DNA from: Dendrocalamus latiflorus
Lineage: Eukaryota > Streptophyta > Magnoliopsida > Poales > Poaceae
Direction: 5' to 3'
DNA length: 64,000 nt
NCBI GenBank assembly: GCA_017311315.1
Contig: CM029647.1
Span: forward strand, 6,310,577-6,374,576
The position numbers and the translations under genes are program-made. Below the pieces are notes generated by a model. That model had not been told where the DNA came from and did no database searches. It saw nothing but the letters and a program-made list of their open reading frames with translations. Position 1 is the first letter of the stretch. Each line of letters opens with the position of its first letter. Positions 22,601 through 37,600 of the stretch are shown in pieces.

Positions 22601-25600
22601 CTCTGTGTAGCCAACACTGCGGATCTTTGGGAGGATGCTGATACCTTTCGTGGCGCTGGATGTACGTTACCATTGGTACCAACCAAAGAAATAGTGCAAT
22701 TAGTATCTTGCACGCCATCAGCTGCCTGAGACAATACTTCTCTATCAGCAGGAACAGCAGAGGATTGTTGATTGACACCCCTGCTGATAGATTTCCCAGA
22801 TTTTGCATCTTCCTTTACCGTATCATGCTTAGATACCTTCCCAACATTGTGTGCAGCACGCTTTTGTGGCACCCTTGTCTGTTGTAGTAAAAACAGTTAG
22901 AATAGATTGCCAAGATAAATGTCAGCACAAAATTGCTCCTGCTATGAATTTGAACATAATATAGCACTATAAATTACCCTATTTATATAATAGGTTAACT
23001 TGTCCATATGATAAACTAGGAGATACCTCAGATTCTGCTGTAGGCTTTGAAACCTTAACTCCATCTTCAGACACAAGTTTTGGAGGTTCATCTGCACCAC
23101 GAACAACACCAGAAACCTTTCCTTGTGCAGAGGAAGATGGTATTTGACTATCAGATCCATTTGCAGACAAGGCATTCTTCTTTTGCTGAGCATCGGGCTT
23201 CATGGCACCTTCTGACCTTTCATGTCTACTATCTGTAGATTTTGCACGAACACTCTGATCTTTTCCTGTCAAGGGATCTGTTGACGGGTTTCCTGTAGGA
23301 GATCAAAGATTAGTCATGCTCAAGCTAATCATAATGGTTTTGACAAAACACCTTGTCGTTTCTATTTACCAGGAACAGATTTTGCCGGCGCTGGCTTCAG
23401 ATCAAGGTGACCCATGCCAAACTCTTCTTCAGATAGCCATGAACTCTGCATAATATCGAGCATTCCACATATATATCTCATAATCATACACAAATGGCTG
23501 TCTAATGGTAGGCAGAAAAACGTACCAATTAGGAAAGATGTAGGCAGAAAAAAGTACCAATTAGTAAAGATGTAACACACTAACACTTACCTTGCGAGCT
23601 GCCAAAGCAGCAGCTACACCAGTGGCCAGAACTTTCAGATCTTCCCTCTCATCCCCCTTTAGCTTAGCAACCTGGAAAAATGTATTGGTGAGAAATAGCC
23701 CAGCAGCATATAACGAATGATGAGTAATAGTGGATTTACCCGTTTCTCAAGATTGACACCACTTTTACGAATCACAGGAAAAATACTAGATATCTTTGTG
23801 AGCACAATAAGGGCGTTTCTGATTTCCATGTATTCTTTTGATTCCATACATTGATTAAGCACCTTGGTGATTCTTGAACTCCACTTCCAATGAACCTTTC
23901 AAAAGTACAATTTTTTGTTTTAAAAAAACGAGGTTCAGAATTCAGAAACATATAATGTAAAGAAAATAGAAATCAAAGGATGTCCCCATAAAATCTAAGA
24001 TATTAGATTTTTACTTATTTTCTTGATTTTTCAGGTGCACGTGACCAAAATATACAGCAAATCAGCAATGACCAGTAAATATTAGTCTCTGAAACCATGC
24101 TGAATTTATATCATGGATTGAAGGAACAGAAGCCCCCCCCCCCCCCCCCCACCCCACCAAAAAAAGGGAGATAAGTATAAATGCATGTAGTGGGCAAAAA
24201 AAATTGCATTTACACATTATGGTGCTATCTTGCTGGAAAACTTGCAAGTTTTAACATATCAAAGCTTGCCACTACAAATCTAATTCAGAGCTCACACATG
24301 AACAATTTCTATTGTACAGCTCACTCAAGCCAACATGTCTTGCACATGCGGTACCAACTTTCACATTTGGATGTTTCTGATCTTACACATAAAAATGCAG
24401 AATGACAAAAAAAAATACAATTTAAGAACAACTGGGCCTCCAATGCATTTGGCATAAGAAACAACAGAGGAACTCTGCTTCTTTACAATACGCTAATTTG
24501 CCACATTTTTTAAAATGTAGCCAATGAAAAACTACACGAGTAGAAAAGATTTTTGCTGATTAGGGAAAGTATCCATGTCTGGGTAATAGCATGCTAACTC
24601 TATATGAGTCATTGGGTGTGTAGATTTGAATACACTAGATTTAGGTGAATGAGGGGGCCCAATTCCTTTAACGTAGTTTCTGAATTTCTATGTTTCACTA
24701 ATTCCGTAAGGGAAATGACAAAACATACAGGAGTACTTAATTATATGATACATATAACTTCAAGGAGTGAGTAAAGCATACTCGAACAAACTGGCTATAT
24801 GACACGCGCTGGCTATTTGGAAACCTGAAGTACACAGCGAAACCCGGCTTGTTTCCACATTCACACTCATATATTGATTCATCACTCTGCAAAATGTTGT
24901 AAATGAAAATTCAGAAGCTCTATAAAAAATGTAATAACCAGCAGGAAAGCTATCCAATAATGTGTGCTACCTCCATTCTTTACCATGAAAACTATGGTAA
25001 AGCGTGTCTAGCACACTTGAAGCAATAAAATACCTTCCAATAGTAGGCCATCTTCAACGTCTCCTGAAGAAACCTTCCAAGCCTGCCGGCTTCATATTCT
25101 GTGCAACAGCAGATCATTGGCTGTAGTGTCTTGCAAATGAAGACATCAATATGATTAACTGTGTTGAAAAATGGAGTCTCAAGTGAATGCAGTGTTTGGA
25201 CAAATGTAGCACAATACACGGCATCCTGCATGCTAAAAACACAGCGTGGGAATATGCAACGCTGGAGAAACTCCATGTTGATCTTCAGTGCATCTGGACT
25301 AGAACTCAACCACTTATCCTTTTCACGGGCTAGCCTTTGCAGCACAGATGCTATGTGTTGTTGGTGCTTCTGAGATTCATTGTTCAATTTGTCAAGTAAA
25401 TCTTGGATTCTCTCCTTGTCCTTCTTACGTCGTGATATTGCAATGCTAGAGTTATCTGAGTTATCTTCCAGTTGTTTGAGATTATCATGCAGCTTCTTGA
25501 TTTCTGCATCATAACGATCTTTTGGGAAATGCAGATCATATAGTGTTAAGCCCCAGAAAGTAGCATATAATTCAGGTGAAAGACCGTTCCAGGCTTTTGT

Positions 25601-28600
25601 TGGCAAAATTGTCCGGACTGTGTTAAGAAGATCTGACCACCTGTAGTAAAACAGAATACAGAGAACTGCATGTGAATCGAGAACCTAAACACCATAGATA
25701 TGTCAAAGAAGTACCATTCTCAGTTAGAAACAGAAAAAATACTTGAACCAAAAGTTAACCTCAAGTCAAGGAGGATTCGAAAGTTAAATTCATGGGTTTC
25801 TGAAAGCAATAATGATTCAAGGTATAGTTGGCACTCGGCAGTTCCCTACCAGCTTCCAGGGATCTCAAGATCGCCCTGATCTGGCCTCAATTTCTCATAA
25901 TTCTGATATAACGTTCTGAAGGGCGTATACTTTCTCTAACTTATCTTAATTTGTAATTTATTTTTTACGTTTATACTTCTAATTACGAAAAAAAAATCAC
26001 CCGTTGAAAGACTTGTGTTGACTGAATGTTGTGTGTAAGCCGGTAAAAGTTTGATAGTTCTGTGGAGTGTGGACAATGAACACGCAACTGTGGAGAAATA
26101 GAGGAACCAGCTAGCTAGATTTGCACCTTGAACTTGATACAGGAAGTATAGGACTGGATTACAAGAAGCATAAATGAGTATAACAAATGTATACAGCAAG
26201 ATGAGTCAAAAGGTGAAAATGAAATAATTAAGGTGTGATAATCCATACTGCTGAATAGTGAATAGATATTCGAAATGCACAAATAAAATATGAATCTTGC
26301 ATACGAACTACAACAGTCCATGTTATGAAAAGTGTATAAATTAATGTAGGTTATATGATGTTTAGGGATTGTGTTGAATGGTATAATACTATTATAGTAT
26401 TATAGCATCTCCATCACCAAGTAAAAGGTCATGAAGCATATGCAAACTCATGGGATGTTCATAAAAGACTTACATGATTGACTTCTGTGACGAGTCAACA
26501 TGCAAGATGATATCATCACATGATACCGACTCCCCTTCTTCATTGTCATCCAGAGGCCAATAGGTGTCACCTCCATTAGTGCTTTTGAAAAGCCTCATCA
26601 CCGGGCGGTATATAAGAAAAGCAACCTAGAATAAAGTGAAAGTATTACCATGTTTACTCAAGTTGATGTGTAATAAAATAATGAAATAAGCTCAAGCACA
26701 TAAAAAATACAGGGAGTACAAAAGATAGGAGTGTATTACGTCTGGCTCGATATGATATTTATGAACCAGATCTTCTAGCGGAGGTATTAGTTGAACATAG
26801 GTTGTTGGAGTTGCTGCACTTGAAAGAAACTCAACATACTGAAGCAGTATTCCATGGCACCTATCAAAATGCTCGCTGACCATTTTGATATATGTGGCAT
26901 CCGCATTTATTATAATCCTGAGAACAATGGCAACATTATCAAGTTTAAAAGAGTGGAGCAAAAAACTAAAAACTGAATATGACAGGCTCTATGGCCACAC
27001 ATGAATTTCCTATACAGGGATCCCACAAGGCAGACGATAAAGCTTTAGCCATTGGATGTTTTCTGGATATTTTCTTCAACATCTACTTCTAAAATAAAAT
27101 ATGTCCAGGAATATAGTCAAGAGTCAAGACTAAAAAAGCCATTTAATTAGGATAGATCCTAGGTCATACATCCATAATAAATGTTAACATGTCATCTATA
27201 TTACAATTATAATATTACATAACTGTGCCAAGACTAAAGTCCACTTAGTCGAGAATGCAGAAGGAAAATAAAGACAATCTGTGCCCAGGCAAGCCAAAAC
27301 ATGCAGGTGTGGGGAGAGAGGAACCACAGAGGATTTTGCAAGTTCAAAAAAAAATCTTACTTGGATCGATGCTGAGCAATAAGCAGTAATAGAGGAATTG
27401 CAAGTTTAGGTTCTTCTTTTGGAAGCAAAGAATCCCTCAACTTGTTTGTAGACTTATTCAGGACCTACAAAATAAAATGATTTGGTAACTTTTTTTGTGA
27501 ATTTGACCATAAAATGGCATCGAGAAAGGAGCCTTGGTTCCTTGCAACCTTATAGTTCCGTGTTGATCCAAACAGTGAAGCTTGAAGCCGCAACGTTTCA
27601 CTCCCTGCCATAGCATCAACCTGTTCCTCAGTCATGTTCTCGGTGTACTGCACATTTGCCATTTGCTGAATGAGTTCCTGCATGATTGATCATTTTACAC
27701 TTCAGAATCATATACAATCCCAAGGCAATAAGGAAGTTTCAAGGTAGCCAACAGACCTCCAGTACAACAAGCTCAATGCCCGAGCCTTTCTTCAGTTGAT
27801 TAACGAGGTAATGGAAAAGGCTTTTTAGCTCCACGGAAAGATGCTTCTTGCACCTTTTAAAATTTATTGGTTCAAATCAAGAGTCAATAGCAGTACAAAG
27901 TCAGTCATTAACGATGGCAGACACAAATAGGGACATAAAGATAAAAGATAATAACCCTAATACTGAAAAGGGAAACCCATGGAGCCACAGTGATTAGAAA
28001 GGTATATACCACTAAAAGAAATACTGCTGTCATTTTCAAAACATGAAGAGATTTATTCAACAAGTCAACTGAGTATACATCAATCAAAGCTCAAGATCAT
28101 GCGTGATTAACAAAACAAGAGCAAGAATTTCAAGTCTCAGCAAGTTTGTAATATCTTCATGATACAAATAACATGAGAAGCGCGGTCAAAATGCGTAAAA
28201 AAATTGGGACCGCTCAAGAATCTTAACCAGATACTACTAATGATCCTAATAATAAAACAAAAACCTCTAAATTTTAGCTTATAAATCAGTTACCTTGTGC
28301 TGAAATTAGCGTATTTGTAGAGACTTAGGGGAACCCCCACACCCCAAAGAGGGGGGTGGCTTTGATATATATAGCCAAGGGCAACTTGAGTTACAAGTAA
28401 GAGTAGGTACAAAGGTAGTCTATACATATCTCTAATACCCGCCCGCAGTCACAGCGGGAGGGAACCGAACGCAGAGACTGGACCTAAAGTCAGTGAACAA
28501 CTGTACAGGTAGTCCTTTAGTCATGATGTCCGCGAACTGATGTGCGGAGGGAACATGGAGAACGCGGACCTGTCCCAAAGCAACCTTCTCGCGGACAAAG

Positions 28601-31600
28601 TGGATGTCAATCTCGATGTGCTTCGTGCGACGGTGATGAACCGGATTGGCTGTCATGTAGACAGCACTAATGTTGTCGCAATAGACAATGGTCGCCGAAG
28701 GAATCGAGACATGAAGCTCCTGAAGCAATTGGCGCAGCCAACAGGACTCAGCTACAGCATGTGCAACAGCCCGATACTCTGCCTCTGCACTGGAACGGGA
28801 CACTGTAGGCTGCCGCTTCGACGACCAGGAGACCAAGTTGTCGCCTAGGAAGATGCAGTAGCCGGAGGTAGAACGCCGAGAGTCCGGGCAGCCGGCCCAG
28901 TCAGCATCAGAGTAGGCAGTGATGGAGGACACGCTGCCCGTGCTGAGATGTAGACCGGCGTCGAGGGTGCCTTTCACATAGCGCAGAATGCGCTTGATCA
29001 GGGCAAGATGCGGCTCCCGCGGGTCGTGCATGAAGAGGCAGACTTGCTGAACGGCGTAGGCGAGATCCGGGCGAGTCAGAGTGAGATACTGTAAAGCGCC
29101 AGCTAGACTGCGATACTCCGAGGGGTTGTCGACAGGGGCGCCGTCAGTTGCGGACAGCTTGGCTCGAGAGTCAACAGGAGTCGCTGTTGGATGACACTCG
29201 GCCATGCCAGCACGCTGAAGAAGGTCGACGGCATACTGGCGCTGTGACAGAAGAAGGCCGTCGGAGGAGCGCGTAACGGAGATGCCGAGGAAGTGGTGGA
29301 GAGCACCAAGATCCGTCATGGCGAACTCGGAGCTAAGGCGGTCGGTGATGCGCCGCAGGAGTAGCAGGGAGGACGCCGTCAAGATGATGTCGTCGACGTA
29401 GAGCAGCAGATAAGCGACGTCATCTCGATCTTTATGAATAAAGAGAGACGTGTCGGACTTTGCCGCCGTGAAGCCGTGCTGGCAGATGTACGAAGCAAAC
29501 CGCTGGTGCCACGCCCGAGGAGCCTGCTTGAGGCCATATAGAGACTTCTGCAAGAGACAGACGGAGTCAGGGGCCGAAGGGTCGATGAAGCCGGACGGCT
29601 GCTGGCAGTAGACAGTCTCCTCAAGGTCACCATGGAGGAAAGCGTTCTTCACGTCAAGCTGGTGAATAGACCAGTCCCGTGACACCGCGATGCTGAGTAC
29701 GGCACGGATGGTGGCCGGCTTGACCACCGGGCTGAACGTTTCGTCGTAGTCGACACCGTGCTGTTGAGAGAAGCCACGAACAACCCAACGAGCCTTGTGG
29801 CGAGCAAGAGACCCATCGGAGTGGAATTTGTGTTTGAAAATCCACTTGCCTGTCACAATATTGGCGCCAGGTGGTCGAGGCACGAGTCGCCAGGTGCCAT
29901 TGTCAATGAGAGCCTGATACTCGTCCGCCATGGCAGCACGCCAGTTGGGATCAGCCAACGCGCTGCAGTAGTTGGTTGGCAGTGGCGAGGTCGATGTAGC
30001 GGAGAGGTTCCGGTAGTCGACAGGCTGCACTGCCCCAGTTTTCAACCGAGTCAGCCGGTCGAAGATGGGATTGGTGGATGCAAAGCTCGGTGTGGGGGCA
30101 GGCCGGGTCGGCGCAGGCAGGTGGCCAGCAGGAAGTAGCTGCCGGCCAGGCGTTGCCGCGGTATGCAGCGGCGGGGTTCCAGCAATAGTGGCGTCGCTGG
30201 GTGAGTTCCCAGCAGAGGATGGAATCGTGACAGACGAAGAGCCAGCCCCGGCCGTGGCTGGAGAGGAGGACGGCTGGGGCAAGCGACGCTGGTACACCTT
30301 GCCGAATCGGCGGTCGTCTGCAGTAGCGGGTGGCACCGGTGGTGCTGGCGCGGGCGGACGACGGTGATAGACGGCACCGAAGCGGCGTGACCCGCCCGGA
30401 GCACCAGCCGGGGCGGGATGACCAGCAGGTCGTATCACAGGACCGACCGTGATGATGGCCGGGTTGTCGAGTGACGGTTGTTCAGCCTCAGGGGCAACCG
30501 AAGAGGGGAGCGGCTGCTCGACACCCGAAGGTGGAGCGACCGCAGCGGAGGGAGTGTCCTGCAACAAGAAGTCAAGTGAAGATGCACCAAAAGGAGTGGT
30601 GGCGAATGGAAATACCGACTCATCGAACACGACATGTCGGGAGATGATCACCCGCCGTGTAGTGATATCGAGGCACCGGTAACCCTTGTGAGAAGAGGGA
30701 TACCCGAGAAACACGCAAGCAGCGGAACGAGGCGCGAGTTTGTGGGGGGTCGTGGCACTAAGGTTGGGGTAACACAGGCAGCCGAACACGCGAAGGTGGG
30801 AATAATCTGGTACGGAACGATGAAGAAGCTGGTACGGGATTTTGTCGCGGACGGAGGAGGGGCGCCGATTGAGCACATAGGTGGCTGTAGCAAGTGCCTC
30901 GGCCCAGTAAGGTGGTGGCATAGAGGCATGGATGAGGAGGGTGCGGATGGTGTTGTTGATGGTGCGAATCATACGCTCGGCTTTGCCATTTTGGGGCGAA
31001 GTGTAGGGGCAAGAAAGGCGAAGCAAGATGTCGTGACTCGAAAGGAAGGTAGACATGGCATGATTAACAAACTCAGTGCCATTATCAGCCTGAAAGCTCT
31101 TGGGTATAGCACCAAACTGAGTTTTAACATATGCGACAAAATCAACAAAGCGACCATAGACTTCGGATTTATGACGCAATGGAAAAGACCAGCAAAAATG
31201 ACTGAAATCATCAAGCATGACCAGATAATATTTGTAGCCTGAATTACTAAGAACTGGTGACGTCCAGACATCGCAATGAACCAAGGCAAAAGGTACTGAA
31301 GTAGTTGACACTGAGCGAACAAAAGGTAGACGCGTGTGTTTGCCAAGCTGACAGGCATGACACAAGGAGCGTGCTGTTTTATTACTTTTGATTGCTGACA
31401 TGTTGTGAAGAGAAGCGACGACGGAGGCGCTCGGATGACCCAGGCGGTGATGCCAGAGGGTGGATGAAACGGCGAGGCTGCAAGTAGCGGTGGAGGGGGG
31501 GTGAAACCGGGCAGATGGTGTAGAGGTCGCCGCTGCTATTGCAGCGAAGCATCACGCGTCCCGTCCATGGGTCCTTGATAGAAAAACCAGAAGTGTCAAA

Positions 31601-34600
31601 TTCAATTGAACAGTTATTGTCGCGAGTAAACTGACGAACGGAGAGAAGATTGTGCACAAGACCAGGGGCAACAAGAACATTGTTTAGAGAAAAAGAAGTG
31701 CTGGCTGTGGGAAGAACGGAAGTGCCACGACTGACGACCGGAAGAGAATGACCATTGCCCACGGTGATAGAGGAAGGAGGGAGCCGGGTAAGTAAGATAC
31801 CATCTGAGGAAGACATGTGGGAGGTAGCACCAGTGTCGAGGACCCAGGGGCTGGCACCTTGAAGAGCCATCTGATTCAGGGCGGCAATGAGACCCGCCTG
31901 GTCCCAACCGCCAGCAGGAGAGGCTCCGATGAACGGGTGCTGCTGAGCGTCCATCGGGTAGGAGTGCTGAGAGGGCGCGAATGACGTGTGAGCCTGAGGA
32001 GTCGGCCCAAGAAGGCCCTGCCCGCGCCACGGCGGCTGCTGCTGCGGCGGCGGCCGAAACCACGGCGGCTGCTGCTGCTGGCCGGGCAGAGGACCGTAGC
32101 AAACCCACGGCCCGGAGGGAGTGGGCGTGCGCTGGCCGCCCGGATGCTGCAGGTCGCGCCGCCCCCCGCCGCCGTTGCCTCCACTGCTGCTGCCACCCCG
32201 GCCGCCGGCCTTCTTGTTGTTGCAGCGGCTGGAGGAGTGTGGCTGGCCGCCCAGACCGTGTGAGGCAGAACGGCAGTCCGGGCCGCACGGAGAGGAGCGG
32301 GCGGCGAGGAGTGCGGTCTCGGAGACCTTGCCCTCATTGGCGAGGCGCAGCTCCTTGAGGACAAGCTTCTCGCGCGCGGTGTGGAAGTCGGGAAGCGGCG
32401 TGGTGTCAGCGATGTGGTCCGCCGTGCTGGAGAAGCGCGGATTGAGGCCGCGGAGCAGATTGAGGACCAGCTGCGACGGCGAGACAGCATGACCGACATC
32501 ACGCAGAGCATCAGCGACGGTCTTCATGCGCTGGCAGTACTCGTTGATGGAGAGGTCACCCTGCTGCATCGACGAGAATTCCTCATGCAGGAAGACGGCG
32601 CGAGGCTCCTTGTTGGCCAGGAAGAGACCCTCGATGGCCACCCAGAGCTGGCGCGCCGATTGATCGTGCGCCATGGCGAGGTCCTGGACGTCGGTGGCGA
32701 TGGAGCCGATAAGCCAACTGTGGACGCAGGAGTCGTCCATGACCCACTGGGGGTCGGCGGGGTCGGCCGGCAGAGTCCCGTCGATGTGACCGCGAAGGCC
32801 GAACTTCCCCAGCAAGGATTTGAAGAACGGCGCCCACTTGTGGAAGTTGGGGTGCTTCAGCTCGAGGACGACGGGAACATGAGAGCGCACGGCGAGCGTG
32901 GCATAGGAAGGCACGACGAGCTGCCGGGCGGGGGTTGAGCCCAGGGCGTCGCTGGTGTCGGAGAGGGCCGCAGCCTCAGTCGCCATCGCGGTGAAGCAGA
33001 GGAGCGGCGGCGGAAGCAGAGGAGTGGTGTCGGGCGAAAACAGGGGAAGAGGCGGCGGCGGAACAGAACAGGGGAGTGGCGGAGGGTGAAGAGGAACCCT
33101 AACCCGGCGGCGGAACAGAGCGGCGGCGGGTGAGGAACCCTAACCCTAGAAAACAGGGGAAGGTTGGCGGCGGGTGAAAAGCAGAGGAAGGGGAGCAGGG
33201 GAGAGCTGGCGGCGGTTGAAAAGCAGAGGGAGGGAGCAGAGGAGAGCTGGAGGTGGTTGAAAAGCAAGGGAAGGGGTAGCAGAAGATGCCCAGGAAAATG
33301 ATCTGGGCTCTGATACCATGTAGAGACTTAGGGGAACCCCCACACCCCAAAGAGGGGGGTGGCTTTGATATATATAGCCAAGGGCAACTTGAGTTACAAG
33401 TAAGAGTAGGTACAAAGGTAGTCTATACATATCTCTAATAGTATTCAACGTCATTCGCATGCGTGTTCGACAAAATGTTACAGTCTTTATGCATAGCCAC
33501 CTTTATTAATTACTTTTTAAGAATATATCTTTCCATTATTTAATATCCAACAAGTGCAGCTTATGCAGATAGTCATTTCATTTCTTTTGTGTTCTAACCA
33601 CCACGGAAGAAACACAAAGAAAATGACAACACAAAATTTGAATAAATGCACATATCATTATTTGAGCCTTATGATGAAAGCAATTACAGGTGCCCAATAA
33701 GTAACAATGTACATGTTTATAATTCAAAAGATCATAAGGTTTAACTAAAAACTAGTCAGTACATCATATCATGTGTAAAAAATGTAAACACAGTTCAGGA
33801 ATCAAAAGTACATACAGGTGCCCCCAAAATGATGAAAGACACTGAAGCCAGTCTGACAGATTAAGACCGTCATCTTTAAGTTTCTCACGACCACCTTGTG
33901 CCAAGCGTTCGATTACAATATATTGCAAGATGTCATACTCCAGCTGTAAATGAAGCACATTTAAATAGTGTATAAATAGAACTTATAATAATCCAAAGAC
34001 ATGTGTAAAACAATTACAATAGAGACTAAAAAAAGTGTATGAGCATATGCAAGAAGCATACATCACATATGGAGCTAATACCTGAGTCAAGTATTTAAAA
34101 GCATCCACAACTGGAGTTATCATGTCCTTGTATGCTTCAACCTGAAAATTGTGACAATGTATTGTAGAGGTAAAAAAAATATGGAAGAATTCAACATAAA
34201 GCAAAATCCAAACAATCAAGGAAGGATTATAAAGGTGAACTCCCAGAATCATTGAATTATCATAGTTAACCCAGTAAAAAATATCTTTAGAAATCCTTTG
34301 ACCCGCGATGCTATATGGAGCAGAATGTTGGGCGACTAAAAGACAATATATATAGAAAATGAGTGTAGCGGAGATGAGGATGATGCGGTGAATCTGTGGT
34401 TACACAAGGCGGGATCACATCCGCAATAATGATATACGTGCTAGGATAGGGGTAGCACCAATTGAAGAGAAACTTGTCCAATATCGCTTGGATGGTTTAA
34501 ACATCTCCAACAAAAGCCTCCTGAGGCACCAGTACGTAGTGGAATTTTAAGGCGTATTGAAAACGTAAGAAAAGGCAGAGGTCGACCAAGACTGACGTGG

Positions 34601-37600
34601 GAGAAAGTAGTTAAAAGAAACTTGAGAGATTGGAATGTATCTACTATCTAAAGAATTAGCTTTGAATAGGAGCGCATGGAAGTTAGTGATCCACGTACCG
34701 GAACCATAAGAAAATTAGGGGCAATATTTTAGGCTCTCGGCTCAGATAGTAGGATGTATAGCTTAGTATTTTAGCATTGTAAGTTTTTATTTCAAGGCTC
34801 TCAACTCTTTGATCTTAAGAAGGTTTTATTCTTAGCCTACCTCAATTTGTTTGGGACAAAAGGCTTTGTTGTTATTGTTGTTGTTGTAAAAATCCTTTAG
34901 CCAAACTTCCTCCTTTACCATTTTGTCAGCATCATTACAATCAACATAATCGCATTAAGTTGATCCAGACTCAACACTAATGAGATGAACATTCCCCTTC
35001 ATCATTTACGAATTACGATTTGACCACTCTCTCCTCTATGTCCCATTCTGGGCAGCAACTTATCGCAACTGGATCTTATAAGGTATAACATAGGAGGATC
35101 TAGCAATGGCAGAGCAACATTTGGGGGCTGGTGCATGCTAACAGTACAAGGCTAAAGTAGATCTAGAAAGGTCACCACCAAGGAAGGGCATCACGGATCA
35201 CACTCATCGGCAGATATACTACACAAAGAGCTGATGTAGCCAGTGTCAAAACAAACAGAGGTTGCATTCGGTAAGCACAGCATCTAGGCTAGAAGAACAT
35301 ATGACAGATACAGTCAGGTTGGTATCGAGAAATCCCAGTGGGGATAAAAGTGGCAAATACAGTGGGGATGGAGCTATCAGCAGAAGTAGCAATGGTTGGT
35401 CATCTCTGACACCAGAGAAGTAAAAAAAGAATAATCAAAAGAAATCATTTGCAAAAAAAGGAAAAAAAATCAACAGTCTCTAGTCCAAATGGAAGTAGGT
35501 CTATCTCATATTTCCAAAAGGAAACATTATGTTTCAGATATAACTGCAGTATTTAAACTTGCTTTGAATAAGTTTACCCCAATTAGCAATTATATGCACA
35601 TAAGTTGGTTCAAGATACCTGTTGGACAATTGTCCGAAGTACAGTCATTGGATTTGCGTGAGCAAGTTTAGCCACCATGCGGCCAAGCTGCTTCAGATTT
35701 TCCTTAGCCAACCGTTTTAAGAGCCTTCTGGTGTCCAGCTAATTAAAATAAAGAATGCCGGTGAATTTAAAGCTCAAGATAAAAGGTGAAAGAAAAGAAA
35801 ACCTCAAGTCACGGAATAAGCAGGCAACCTTTGCAGTTTGTCTTGCAGCAAGGACAATTGGGTTTTGTTCAGTGTCCTTCTCCCATTCACCATACAAACG
35901 ATAACGGGCCTAAACATGAAAGGTACCAAATTGCTTAAAACCGAATAGGGCAGTAAAACAAAGTACGAAGCAACATGACAAACCTCGTAAGGAAGAAGGG
36001 AAAGAACTCCCCATATCTCCATATCAACAGCAGGATTAGCAGGTATAAGCTGCAATGAAGGAAGCAAGCATGACCCAAGTGCTTCTTCAATCTGAGATTC
36101 CGGAGATACACCTGATGTACGGGTTGATTCTTCTGATGAGAGGTAGTATGCTTTTAGTACTCTGCAAACCTGAAAAGTTAACATGTAGAATGGAATATTA
36201 AGTGAACCATTTCCACCTTTTTTCTTTTTGCTACTTGAGGCTTCACATGGAACTGCAAAATTGCAAGCAAAGGTATTCATAGGACAACCTGTTCGAATGC
36301 TTTCTAACAGGATGTAACGACAATCTTTTGTGTTATAAGCTGCAAAATATATTCTTGATTTGTTACAGCTATGTAACAAGATGGCATTTTTGCGAAATCC
36401 TGGTCATGAACACAATTGATGAAATGGAAAAACTCGTGATATGGTATTTTTTGTAGTTTGTACAAATATGACAACACAAATCAATAATATATGACATAAT
36501 TGCACTGGAGAAAATCTCCAGTCATGCACAGTATGCAAGCATCAAGTATATCATGATAGTGAGCAGGTACTAATGCAAGAAGGATTAGTGGTAAAAGATT
36601 TGACGGTACCTTCTGGAATAATTGCGTGTCACGATGAAGGTATGGTCCACAAGCGGCAAGCATTTGGAAAAACTCTTTCGGCAAAGAGACAGGTGATGCG
36701 TCCATCATGTGAGCATCGGTGCTTCGAGGGATTTTATAATACGTTTGACAAATTATATCGTAGGCTGGAGAAATAGTCTTTTCAATTATTCTGCACAAAT
36801 GAAGAATAGAATTAAACAACATAAACTGGAGGAACGTAACCATTGCAATACAAGACACATATTCAAGCACACCATCAAATGCCATGTTTGCATTTTTGCA
36901 CAGTACAGGTAACAGTATACAGATGTTGACGCTCTTAACAGCATATGCAGAGAAAGTTGACAAACCTAAATAAACCTTCACAAATTTCAATATGCTCAAC
37001 AGGATTTAGGTGTGCAAGACGTTCAAAGAGTAGCTGCGCATGATCCCTGGCAAATAACGGCAGAGTTCGATCAGAAAAAATTAATAATTTATAACATGTG
37101 AAAAAAGACATGTGTTTACTGCAGAAATGCAGTTATAACCAATTGAGTATAACTGCTGTTCAAAATCTTTGCAGTACAACTATACAACAATAAAAATCGA
37201 TGGAGCACGTGTCATTACCAATCATGAACCGAGAGGAAACCAAGAAGAAGTCCAAGTTTCTGGTTCTTTTCTATCTCAGGGGCTCGCTCCCCAACTATAT
37301 CATTTTCCATCTCCAATGCTGTGTACAAATCAATAGTTATTTCCTGCTTCTCGTCATCCATAAGATCCTTTCCAGTAGCAGCAAGATTTATTCTGCCTAT
37401 TTTACTAGCCTGGAATCAAGAAAGAGAGGACTAAGCTCCATAAATTGAAACTTCAATGTGTCATATAATTATTGAAGTATTGAAGATAAATACTGCCATT
37501 GGCATCAATGTAAGACCAAATTCACATGTGCAGCTTGAAATTGCTCCAGTTACTAAAAACGGAATTATGCTGTTCTACAACCAGTAAGTCGTACTGCTAC

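Larger units (their letters stand above)
28316..33440 (-). mobile_element. Complete young Copia retrotransposon in THO2 intron 19
   Basis: 5,125 bp bounded by two 122-bp LTRs and flanked by the 5-bp target duplication GTATT (28311-28315 and 33441-33445). A tRNA-Met primer-binding site (TGGTATCAGAGC on the minus strand) lies directly inside the 5' LTR, and a short G-rich tract (GGGCGGG) precedes the 3' LTR. The two LTRs look identical over 122 bp, so insertion is recent. The element lies in the same orientation as THO2, inside a roughly 6-kb intron (27854-33815) whose splice sites are intact. The LTR ends read TA...CA on the coding strand instead of the usual TG...CA, identically in both copies. 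Confidence 0.95.

Noticed and set aside
30634..31242. 202-codon plus-strand frame
   Set aside because: Antisense shadow of the Copia integrase region, without plausible protein features.
32381..32938. 185-codon plus-strand frame
   Set aside because: Antisense shadow of the Copia gag reading.
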